Assembly (NCBI GenBank): GCA_903834925.1
Contig: CAILLA010000266.1
Coordinates: 1 to 57,257 of the forward strand
Direction of reading: 5' to 3'
From: an uncultured Schlesneria sp.
Lineage (GTDB): Bacteria; Planctomycetota; Planctomycetia; Planctomycetales; Planctomycetaceae
Length of the DNA stretch: 57,257 nucleotides
In this document: one piece after another, positions 1-8,827 of the stretch
Position numbering within the stretch: the first letter of the stretch is position 1
How the letters are laid out: every line of letters begins with the position of its first letter
Position numbers and translations under genes: made by a program
Notes under the pieces: generated by a model
Seen by the model: the letters and a program-made list of their open reading frames with translations, nothing else
Databases searched by the model: none
Told to the model about the DNA's origin: nothing

Positions 1-1140
1 GATCGTGTCGGTCCCCAGCGCGAGGTCCGTGTCGAATATGTAAGTATCGTTCCCTGCGCCGCCCGTCAGGCTGTTGGCCCGCGCGTTGCCGGTCAATGTG
101 TCATTGAGCGCCCCGCCGATCACGTTCTCCAGTGTATTACTGTCTGACAGGATCAGCGTCATCCCCGCATTAATTACTTGCGCCGCTGCGTACGACAAAT
201 CGACAGCCACCGAGCGCGTTGTTGTCATCTGGAAATCGAGCGTGTCGATTCCGCCGCCTGATTCGTTGATCGTGTCGGTCCCCAGCGCGAGATCCGTGTC
301 GAATATGTATGTATCGTTCCCTGCGCCGCCCGTCAGGCTGTTGGCCAGCGTGTTGCCGGTCAATGTGTCATTGAGGGACCCGCCGATCACGTTTTCCAGT
401 GTGTTGCCAGACGACAGGATCAGCGTTAGTCCCAGATTCACCACCTGTGCCACTGCGTTAGACAAATTGACAGACACCGAGCGTGTGGTGGTCGTCTGGA
501 AATCGAGCGTGTCGATTCCGCCACCCGATTCGTTGATCGTATCGGTCCCCAGCGCGAGATCCGTGTCGAATACATAGGTATCGTCCCCCGCACCGCCGGT
601 CAGTCTATCATTCCCGCCCATACCGATCAGGCTGTTGCCCAGTACGTTGCCGGTCAATGTGTCATTGAGCGCCCCACCGATCACGTTCTCCAGCGTGGTG
701 CCAGACGATAGGATCAGCGTTAGTCCCGCATTCACCACTTGCGCCGCTGCGTTCGACAAATCGACAGACACCGAGCGTGTGGTCGTCGCCTGGAAATCCA
801 GCGTGTCGATCCCACCACCCGATTCGTTGATCGTGTCGGTCCCCAGCGCGAGATCCGTGTCGAATATGTAGGTATCGTTCCCCGCGCCACCGGTCAGGCT
901 GTTGGCCAGCGTATTGCCGGTCAACGTGTCGTTGAGCGCCCCGCCGATCACGTTCTCCAGCGTGTTGCCAGACGACAGAATCAGCGTTAGACCCGCGTTC
1001 ACCACTTGCGCCGCAGCGTTCGACAAATCGACAGCCAATGATCGCGTTGTTGTCGTCTGGAAATCGAGCGTGTCGATCCCGCCACCTGATTCGTTGATCG
1101 CGTCGGTCCCCAGCGCGAGATCCGTGTCGAATACGTAGAT
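1..1140 (-). repeat. Tandem 267-bp coding repeats (RTX units)
   Basis: The segment starting gatcgtgtcggtcccc recurs at 1, 268, 535, 829 and 1096, so the period is 267, 267, 294 and 267 bp (89 codons, with one unit 9 codons longer). The units are nearly identical at DNA level. They encode RTX repeats with GNDTYIFDTDLALGTDTI and INESGGGIDTLDFQ. The extra 27 bp in one unit encodes an additional glycine-rich turn (about 603-629). Confidence 0.9.
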
Positions 1141-4100
1141 GTCGTTTCCTGACCCGCCATCAAGACTGTCGATTCCGCCTCCGCCCTGCAGGACATCGTT
1201 CCCATCGCCACCGCGGAGGGACGTGCCGACGGTCACACTTCTGCTCACTGTCATCGTGTCATCGTCGGCTCCTCCGTCGGCCATAAAGGCAGTCCCCAAC
1301 GCCAAGCTGTTGACGGTGATCGTGTCATTGCCGTCGTTACCGTGTATGTCGATCCCCGTCACTTGAGCCGGATCGAAAGAGTAATCGATCCCGTTCAATG
1401 TCACGATCAGGTTTGCGTCTTCGCTGACGACGATCGTATCGTCCCCGGAAGTGCCGACGACGTTTACCGTCGTGCCAATCAACTGCACTTCCAGAAAGAC
1501 GTCAATCTGCAATTCGTAACCGCCGGTACTGTTCAAACCCTCACCCATTCCAGCTGCCAGCGGATTCGAAGGGAATCCACCAACTCCATACCCTCGCACC
1601 ACGACGTAATAATCGCCGGATGTCATCGCTCTAAAGTGCAGATAACTGTCGTATGTGCTGCCGTCGTCGTCATTCTGATACAGTAATGTTCCGGCACTGT
1701 CATAGACGCCGATGTAAGAGTCGAGCCGCGAGCCGATCACTCTCGCAGCGATATCCAATGTGATCAGCGCATTTGCTGCGGCAGAGAAATGGTAGAAGTC
1801 ATAGTCCCCGGTCGTCTGACCGTAGAGGCCATCGCCACTCTGGCCGCTGACCGTGACTGATCCCGTATTGACGATACTGGTTTCCGTAGCCTGGGAAATG
1901 GAATCATTCAAGTCGCTTGGCGGTTGGTCGACACTGATTGTCAGTTCGTATGTTCCGGTGCTGCCTGCGCCTCCGCCGGTCCCATGAATCAGCGGATCGG
2001 AGGGGAACCCGCCAGGACCGTAACCATAGACGACCACATAATAGTCGCCCGCGCTCGATGTCACGAACGCGAGGTAGCTATCAACAGTTGAATGGTCGAT
2101 GTCATCGTCGTTCTGAAACAGTAACGTCCCGGCGCTGTCATAGACGCCGATGACCGAATCGAGTGAGGAGCCTTTGCCTCGCGCGTCAATATCCAGAGTG
2201 ATGCTCGAATTCGCAGCCGCGGAAAACTTGTAGAAGTCATAGTCACCGCTCGAAAGTCCGAATGCGCCGTCACCAATCTGACGGCTGAACGTTTTCGTCC
2301 CCGTCGCGACGATGCCCGTGATCGTTGCCGCGACAATTGAATCGTTAGGCTCGTCCGTGAGGGTAATCGTCATTGTCAAAGCGTTACTCGAAACAGTGCC
2401 GTCGTTGACGACGAATGTTACTGACCGTTGCGCTACGGCCGGATTTCCGTTGGTGTTAGCGTATGTCACCGCCCGCAGTGCATTGCGCCAATTAACTAAT
2501 GTTGCCGTGGATCCAGATGAGATCAGTGATAGAACCCCATTCGTGTTGCTCGTGACCGCGATGTTCCCCATGGTCGCGCCGTCATTGATGAAGGTCAATA
2601 CATCCTGGCCGGCCACGAAGTTCGTCAGTGTCACCGTTCCCTTGGCGAGTGTAGGGTTGTTCGCGTCGGAGACCAGAATCGTCGGATTGATGGCCGAGGC
2701 GACTCCGTTGATCTTGTACATCGTTGTAGTCACGCCCGCCAAAACGGGCGGGTAATTCGGCGCCGCGACGTTGATCGTGCTTGTCACGACGTTGCTCGAA
2801 TCGATCCCGTCGAAGACCTTAAACGCGACCGAACGCGCGGTCATTGTCGGGACGCCTTTGGCGTTGGAGTACTTCACTACTTTCAAGGCGTTCTGCCAGT
2901 TCAGCAGCGTCGCCGTGGCTCCGGTAGAGATCAGTGTCAATACACCCGAAGAGGCATCGAAACTTCCGGAAATATTCCCCGTGTTTCCATTAGAGACGAA
3001 GGTCAGCACATCCTCAGAGGCCACGAAGTTGGTAATCGCGACCGTCCCGCTGAGTAGCGTCGGATTGTCCAGATCGGAAACGGTGATATCACTATTGACC
3101 ACCGTCGCCGGTCCGGTCGTCACGTAGTTGACTGTGGTTATTCCCGTCAATACCGGCGCGTCGTTGACCGGGATGATGTTGATCACACTTGTCACCGCGT
3201 TACTTTGAGACAAACCATCGCTCGCCAGAAACGTGATCGTCCGCTGAGTGCTTTTCGGGTTCTCGCTGCTGTTGGAATACTTCACCGCACGCAGCGCGTT
3301 CTGCCACTGTGTCGTCGTTGCTGTCGTTCCGAACGAGGTCAGCTTCAGCGTTCCCAAGGTGTTGCTCACCACCCCGATATTTCCCATCGTCGACCCGTCA
3401 TTCGTGAACGACAGCACGTCCTGGGCCGCCACAAAATTGGCGATCGTGATGATGGCACTGGACAGCGTCTTGCTATCGACGTCTGTCACAGTCAGAACCG
3501 AGTCGATGACCGTCGCCGGAGCATTTTCCAAATAGGTACTCGAGGTACTCCCCGCCAACACCGGTGGGATAATGGTTTCGCTGTACAGACGCCCATAGAC
3601 GCCGTAGCCACTGCCGTCCTGGCCATCACTGTTCCAGACGACCACCGCGACACCGCTGGGATTCATGGCGATCGACGGATCCGTTTGTGCCCCCACCGTG
3701 AACGTGTTCACCTGGGATTCCTCACCGACGGCGAATCCTGCCGCATCGAATCGCTGCGTAAAAACTCCAGAGTCGGCCAAAGGGTGGTCCTGTGTCGCAC
3801 TCGCCCAACTGACAATAAACTTGCCCGAGGCATCCATCGCCACCGTCGACGCAGATTGTTCTCCGGCCGTGGTTGTATTAATCCGGAATTCGCTTCCTGC
3901 TGTCCCGGCAGCGGCATTGAATCGCTGACCGAAGATGTCGTTTTGAGTACCATCATTCTTCGTGAATGTCATCACGAAACTCCCGTTTTTATCGATCGCG
4001 ACATCGGGTGCCATTGCATTTATTACGCTCAAATTGGCGTCATTCACACCGGTTGCAGAGAATCGATGCGCGTCTGCATAAACGGTTCCACCTGTGCTTG

Positions 4101-7100
4101 TAACATATGTGTTCGACACCACGAACTGCCCAGAATCGGCCATCGACAACGCGGGGTCCAAAACATCACGGCCAACATTTTGAGATCGAAGCCCATTATT
4201 AACAGCGGCGGCTTCAATGACTGTTCCTTGCGTTTGCCCTGTAGCCATGTACTTCTGAACGAAGATTGAGGTGCGAGTACCATTTATTGAGCCGAACTGG
4301 TTGAAAGTGGCAACTGAGTTCCTCCACGCGATGACGAATTTTCCCGTTTGATCCATTGCCACCGCAGGTTGAGAAGGTAGAACATAAGCTTGGACGATAA
4401 ACTGAGTCTCAAGGGCTTGTCCGTTCGCGTTAAACCGTCGGGCGTAAAGGTCGTAAGATCCGGTAACAGAATTGGATCCAACCCAAACGACAACGAAGTT
4501 GCCGTTACCATCCATCGCCACGACAGGACCCAATCGATTTTCCACGCCGGAGATGTATACCGTTTCTGTGCCAAAGGTGTTGTTGATCTGGGTTTCAGGC
4601 CCTTGAGGTGCACCGTTCGAGTTAAATCGCTGGGCATACACGTTTCCTTTTCCCGTCGTTCCCAAGTCGGCCCATGCGACAACGAAGTTGCCCGCCTTGT
4701 CCATTGCCACCGCGTTTCGATCGACGGCTACCTGTTTGTTGATCGTGGTGGAGTTGACGCGAAATTCTGCGATGCTCGAAATGTTGATCGAATTTGTCAC
4801 CACCCTACTGGGCGATATCCCGTCATCGACCACGAACGTCACCGAGCGCGACTGTGTCACCGGATTTTCACTGCTGTTGGAGTAGGTAACAGCCCGCAAG
4901 GCTTCTTGCCATTGTGTCGTTGTCGCGGTGGCTCCGAACGAAGTCAGCTTGAGAACGCCGGTCACTTTGTCAAAGCTACCGGTGATGTTCCCGGTCATTC
5001 CGTTCCCAGTAAACGAGAGTACATCCTGATTTGCTTCGAAGTTCGTGATCGTTACTGCACCACTGGCCAACGACGTGTTGTCGACATCTGTCACCGTGAT
5101 TCCCACATTGATCGGCGTTGCCGGATCGCCCTCCGTGAAGGTGATCTCGCTCGAAGTGGCCAACTCCGGAGCATCGTTGACCGCAATCACGTTGATCCCG
5201 CTGGCCTGCACATTGCTCGACTTGATTCCATCGTTGACCATAAACGTCACCGACCGTTGCGTCGTCGTCGGATTCTCGCTTGTATTGGAATACCGGACCG
5301 CCCGCAGCGCATTCTGCCATTGCGAGGTCGTCGCTTGCGCTCCAAACGAAGTCAGCGTCAATACGCCGGTCGCGTTGTTAAAACCGCCAGCGACGTTCCC
5401 CATCGAGGCATTGTCATTCGTGAACGACAGCACGTCCTGACCCGCCACGAAATTCGTGATCGTCACTGTCCCACCAGCCAGTGTGGCATTGTCGGCATCC
5501 GACACATTCAGGGCCGCGTTGATTGCCGCTGCAGCGCCGTTTTCGACATAGCTGAATGGACTCGATCCTGTCAGTACCGGCGGCGCGTCATACGGCAAAA
5601 GATCAATCGTGCTTGTTAACGACGTGCTGAGAAGCAAACCGTCGCTGATCTGGTACTTCACCGACCGCTGTGTCGTTGTGGGCGTGTGGATGGAATTTGA
5701 GTACATCACCGCCCGCAGCGCCGCCTGCCATTGCACCAGCGTTGCGGTACGGTTGGCCGAAGTCAGCGTCAACACGCCGTCCGTTTTGCTGAGAACGGCG
5801 ATGTTCCCCATCGAGGAATTGTCATTCGTGAACGACAGCACGTCCTGACCCGCCACGAAGTTGGTGATCGTCACCGTTCCACTGGCCATCGTCGAGTTGT
5901 CTAGATCGAACACATTGATCGCGGTGTTGATGGCTATCGCCTCACCGGTCGCCGTATAAGTGATCTGGCTCGTGCCGGTCAGTTGTGGTGCATCGTTGAC
6001 CGCGATCACGTCGATCGTACTCGTCAATTGATTGCTGTTATTCACTCCGTCGTTGACTTGAAACAGGACCGAGCGAGTCTGTGTCGCTGGACTATCGCTG
6101 AGGTTGAAGTATGTCACCGCCCGCAGCGCGGTCTGCCACTGCGACTTCGTCGCTTGCGCTCCGATCGAAGTCAGCGTCAATACACCGGTCACGTTGTCAA
6201 AATTTCCCGTGATGTTCCCCATCGAAGCCGCGATCGCCGTGAATCCCAGAACGTCTTGCCCCGCCACGAAATTCGTGATCTTCACCGTCCCTTGTGCTAA
6301 GGTAGTGTTGTCCGGGTCCGACACCGAGAGATTCGTGTCAATCGCCGTCGCTGCGGCATTCTCTGCGTAGGTGATTGCGCTCGACACCGACAACAGCGGC
6401 GCAGCGGGTTGAATCTGACCACTAACTGTCACGTCATCCAGATACCATCCCTCGAATTTATTATTGGCGCCGTCAACGGTGTCAAAGTTGAAACGGACCC
6501 GGATGTTCTGGTTTGCATAAGCCGCTAGATCCAGAACTGCATTTTGGAATCCGACGGTATGGGGCTGAAGCGAAACCGCTACAGGCTGAAAAGCACCTCC
6601 ATTCACAGAAATCAAGACGCTGGGCTCATCGAACCCCGGTAAATACTCCCGGTCGAGGAAGTAATTAAATGTCAATTTCGCCGCCACGGGGACCGCAATC
6701 ACGGGCGATGTGATCCGTCCAGCAGTCGTCCCTATATCGTAGTTCCCTTCGCCAGACGTATTCTCACCTGTGCCAAAATACATACTGTTGGCGGGCGAGT
6801 GCCCGGTGTCGGCCCCTCGTCCCGTTGAGAGATGCCACAGTCCGGCGTCCGCCCGTCCGGTATTGTCAATCGTAAATCCATCCAGCGAGGGATTGCCGAG
6901 TGCATCGCTGAAATCCGCCAGGAACGCCGTTTGAGAATTCACAATCTGCGCCACATCCTGGACCGTGGCGGACTGCCCGCTGGCAGTTGCGGAATCGTTG
7001 TATTTGACGGTGATCGTATTACCGAAAACGACCCGAAGAGTGCCGTCGTTTATAACTCCCGATGCTGAGCTGGTCGCGAGCGTGCCGCGATACGTGTGTG

Positions 7101-8406
7101 GAGCGCTGGTCAAAGTCAATGTGACTTGTTCACTGTCCCCTCCACTGGAGCCGACGTTGACGTTGATCGACGATCCGGTCAGGTCGCCATCGACCACAGT
7201 AATCCCCACGGAACTCCCTGGGCTGTAGTCGTCTGCATCGAATGCCACCGATCCGGAATAATGTGAGGCCACACGGTTGTAACCAATCACGTCCAGGGCG
7301 ATCAGTTCCACTCCCAAATCGGGCGTGGCACCGGGAGTGCTAAATGCATCCTGCACTCGAGGCGTTTGCCCACCAGGACTGTACCAATCGCCGTAGTCAC
7401 CTTGCGGGTTCTGATTAAACTGCGCCAAACGTGTTGTGCCATCTACGGAAAAGTAGGAAGTGGCCGATGGGATTGGAGTAAAACTTCTTGTGCCGTTCGG
7501 TGCGTAACGAAAAAGGTCTTCAATCCAGACTTTTTGGTCGCCAGCGCCCGATCCTAATCCTAGGATTTCACCAATCTCATGTTCGGTCACTGCCAATAGA
7601 TCGTATTTCGAGGGATTGATCGATGTACGATTAAGATTCGTGATCGACGTGTTCAGCGAAATAACTCCGTCATAACCAATTGGACTTGGCGCCGTGTCAA
7701 AGCCAATGGCTCTTAAATTCGGCGCTTTCATTAAGAGTTTTTGGGAATTATTGACCGGTTCTCTTGTTCCCGTCGGAAGACGAGCAAGCGCTGCGGAATC
7801 GTTCGCTGTTGTGGCGTCGGCGACTAACTGAGAACGAAGGGTGGAGTAATCAACCGAGTACAAATAAAATTCGCTTTGACCAAGCCCGTCAGACATCTTC
7901 TGAAACTTGATCGTGACTGTGATGGGGTCGGAAAACTGCGACTCGAAATTTGCGATGGCCTGGTTGATGGTGGCCTTGATTGTCGCCGCATTAGGGTCGT
8001 TGTTTATCGACGTGTCAAAGGTTGGAATGATTACCAAACCAGCGCTCGCGTTCTGAAGACTCGCGACGTTTGCAGGAATTACTGCAATGTCGCTGTTCCC
8101 TGATCCGGTCGGGGACTGAGGCTGCGCCGCATCACAAGCCTGAATTGGAGTTGTCAGAGTCTGGTAAGCAACGATTCCGGCGTTCATCACCGTCGTCTGC
8201 CATGGGTACGCGGCTGGCGCACTGAACTGCGATACGACCGTGGATCCGACTTCAGCACTCGAGGCGGACAGCAGCCGCCTAGGTTCCAGTGTTTCCACGA
8301 TTGCCATTACTGCGGAATAGTGCTTTTGTCGTCCTCGACGGCGTGACTCAACTGTACGCATCGTGAATCGGTGGGACAAAGACTTGAGCCATGAGTGGAG
8401 CAGCAT
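1..8406 (-). CDS. Giant LEPR-XLL repeat protein with metalloprotease-like, cadherin-like, PPC and RTX regions (3' end outside window)
   Basis: One uninterrupted minus-strand frame runs from an ATG at 8406 (AAGG about 9 nt upstream) off the left edge, giving about 2800 visible residues. A basic leader is followed by LEPRRLLS at residues 40-47, the planctomycete LEPR-XLL motif. A zincin-like HEIGEILG lies near residue 272. A jelly-roll-like segment ending FEGWYLDDV (about 490-660) precedes four cadherin-like repeats containing Q-x-ALRAV-x-Y and R-S-V-x-F-x-V-x-DG (about 660-1210). Then come repeats of VAMD-x2-GNFVV-x-W type (about 1210-1610), three more cadherin-like repeats, two PPC domains (about 2020-2300), and RTX calcium-binding repeats (GGDGNDVL, GGAGNDTYIFD). 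The protein is probably exported and surface-bound or secreted; adhesion is an inference. The upstream kinase gene ends 421 bp away, so this is probably its own transcription unit. Confidence 0.9.
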   Translation of the reverse strand, partial: MLLHSWLKSLSHRFTMRTVESRRRGRQKHYSAVMAIVETLEPRRLLSASSAEVGSTVVSQFSAPAAYPWQTTVMNAGIVAYQTLTTPIQACDAAQPQSPTGSGNSDIAVIPANVASLQNASAGLVIIPTFDTSINNDPNAATIKATINQAIANFESQFSDPITVTIKFQKMSDGLGQSEFYLYSVDYSTLRSQLVADATTANDSAALARLPTGTREPVNNSQKLLMKAPNLRAIGFDTAPSPIGYDGVISLNTSITNLNRTSINPSKYDLLAVTEHEIGEILGLGSGAGDQKVWIEDLFRYAPNGTRSFTPIPSATSYFSVDGTTRLAQFNQNPQGDYGDWYSPGGQTPRVQDAFSTPGATPDLGVELIALDVIGYNRVASHYSGSVAFDADDYSPGSSVGITVVDGDLTGSSINVNVGSSGGDSEQVTLTLTSAPHTYRGTLATSSASGVINDGTLRVVFGNTITVKYNDSATASGQSATVQDVAQIVNSQTAFLADFSDALGNPSLDGFTIDNTGRADAGLWHLSTGRGADTGHSPANSMYFGTGENTSGEGNYDIGTTAGRITSPVIAVPVAAKLTFNYFLDREYLPGFDEPSVLISVNGGAFQPVAVSLQPHTVGFQNAVLDLAAYANQNIRVRFNFDTVDGANNKFEGWYLDDVTVSGQIQPAAPLLSVSSAITYAENAAATAIDTNLSVSDPDNTTLAQGTVKITNFVAGQDVLGFTAIAASMGNITGNFDNVTGVLTLTSIGAQATKSQWQTALRAVTYFNLSDSPATQTRSVLFQVNDGVNNSNQLTSTIDVIAVNDAPQLTGTSQITYTATGEAIAINTAINVFDLDNSTMASGTVTITNFVAGQDVLSFTNDNSSMGNIAVLSKTDGVLTLTSANRTATLVQWQAALRAVMYSNSIHTPTTTQRSVKYQISDGLLLSTSLTSTIDLLPYDAPPVLTGSSPFSYVENGAAAAINAALNVSDADNATLAGGTVTITNFVAGQDVLSFTNDNASMGNVAGGFNNATGVLTLTSFGAQATTSQWQNALRAVRYSNTSENPTTTQRSVTFMVNDGIKSSNVQASGINVIAVNDAPELATSSEITFTEGDPATPINVGITVTDVDNTSLASGAVTITNFEANQDVLSFTGNGMTGNITGSFDKVTGVLKLTSFGATATTTQWQEALRAVTYSNSSENPVTQSRSVTFVVDDGISPSRVVTNSINISSIAEFRVNSTTINKQVAVDRNAVAMDKAGNFVVAWADLGTTGKGNVYAQRFNSNGAPQGPETQINNTFGTETVYISGVENRLGPVVAMDGNGNFVVVWVGSNSVTGSYDLYARRFNANGQALETQFIVQAYVLPSQPAVAMDQTGKFVIAWRNSVATFNQFGSINGTRTSIFVQKYMATGQTQGTVIEAAAVNNGLRSQNVGRDVLDPALSMADSGQFVVSNTYVTSTGGTVYADAHRFSATGVNDANLSVINAMAPDVAIDKNGSFVMTFTKNDGTQNDIFGQRFNAAAGTAGSEFRINTTTAGEQSASTVAMDASGKFIVSWASATQDHPLADSGVFTQRFDAAGFAVGEESQVNTFTVGAQTDPSIAMNPSGVAVVVWNSDGQDGSGYGVYGRLYSETIIPPVLAGSTSSTYLENAPATVIDSVLTVTDVDSKTLSSAIITIANFVAAQDVLSFTNDGSTMGNIGVVSNTLGTLKLTSFGTTATTTQWQNALRAVKYSNSSENPKSTQRTITFLASDGLSQSNAVTSVINIIPVNDAPVLTGITTVNYVTTGPATVVNSDITVSDLDNPTLLSGTVAITNFVASEDVLTFVSNGNTGNISGSFDASSGVLTLISTGATATLLNWQNALKVVKYSNAKGVPTMTARSVAFKVFDGIDSSNVVTSTINVAAPNYPPVLAGVTTTMYKINGVASAINPTILVSDANNPTLAKGTVTLTNFVAGQDVLTFINDGATMGNIAVTSNTNGVLSLISSGSTATLVNWRNALRAVTYANTNGNPAVAQRSVTFVVNDGTVSSNALTMTITLTDEPNDSIVAATITGIVATGTKTFSRQIGDGAFGLSSGDYDFYKFSAAANSSITLDIDARGKGSSLDSVIGVYDSAGTLLFQNDDDIDHSTVDSYLAFVTSSAGDYYVVVYGYGPGGFPSDPLIHGTGGGAGSTGTYELTISVDQPPSDLNDSISQATETSIVNTGSVTVSGQSGDGLYGQTTGDYDFYHFSAAANALITLDIAARVIGSRLDSYIGVYDSAGTLLYQNDDDGSTYDSYLHFRAMTSGDYYVVVRGYGVGGFPSNPLAAGMGEGLNSTGGYELQIDVFLEVQLIGTTVNVVGTSGDDTIVVSEDANLIVTLNGIDYSFDPAQVTGIDIHGNDGNDTITVNSLALGTAFMADGGADDDTMTVSRSVTVGTSLRGGDGNDVLQGGGGIDSLDGGSGNDIYVFDTDLALGTDAINESGGGIDTLDFQTTTTRSLAVDLSNAAAQVVNAGLTLILSSGNTLENVIGGALNDTLTGNTLANSLTGGAGNDTYIFDTDLALGTDTINESGGGIDTLDFQATTTRSVSVDLSNAAAQVVNAGLTLILSSGTTLENVIGGALNDTLTGNVLGNSLIGMGGNDRLTGGAGDDTYVFDTDLALGTDTINESGGGIDTLDFQTTTTRSVSVNLSNAVAQVVNLGLTLILSSGNTLENVIGGSLNDTLTGNTLANSLTGGAGNDTYIFDTDLALGTDTINESGGGIDTLDFQMTTTRSVAVDLSYAAAQVINAGMTLILSDSNTLENVIGGALNDTLTGNARANSLTGGAGNDTYIFDTDLALGTDTI

Positions 8407-8827
8407 TCAAGGTTGCCTTGTGTCAGGGGAATTAAATTGTCGATTGAACCCGGTAAAGTGGGATTTGACCGTGATTACGAAATCAGTTCGCCTAGACGCG
8501 GGGTGTTAAAATGCTGTTGAAAGTGTACGCTTATATGTATTGTGTCGCGATTTTACGGTATGCCCGAACAGGATTCAATCGAGAAACGATGAGCACCATC
8601 GCTACATCGCTATAGTGTCCGTCCAACCTTTCTCCGTCATTGGAAGGCGAAACGTGACAAATCTTTTAGCGAAGTTGGATTTCTTGTCAGCAGTTGACTG
8701 TACTCCATGGGAATTTTTCATTGGCGGCGTTTGGAATGCTGTAGAATTCAAAATGGAAGATTATTGACGCAGCGTTGCCAGCGCTGAGAACATTTGCGGC
8801 AGTCACCGCCGCTCTCAATTGGATTAC
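8407..8827. other. Intergenic region, no gene seen
   Basis: This 421-bp gap separates two minus-strand genes. The part next to the kinase stop has two short imperfect hairpins, around 8799-8815 (gcggc/gccgc) and around 8772-8788 (agcg/cgct), which could terminate kinase transcription, but neither has a clear T-run. The rest must hold the promoter of the giant protein. A 75-codon plus-strand frame here has no coding character that I can recognise. Confidence 0.5.

Noticed and set aside
1-1140. CRISPR-like array
   Set aside because: The 267-bp period is far too long, there are no unique spacers, and the repeats are in frame within a protein gene.
74-1366. Plus-strand open frames with repeated LPVNVSL and ISVIPA patterns
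   Set aside because: They are the complement of the RTX-coding repeats; the minus strand gives a clear RTX protein in one continuous frame.
4390-5619. 409-codon plus-strand frame inside the giant gene
   Set aside because: Its translation is Arg/Cys/His-rich and repeats only because the opposite strand is repetitive.
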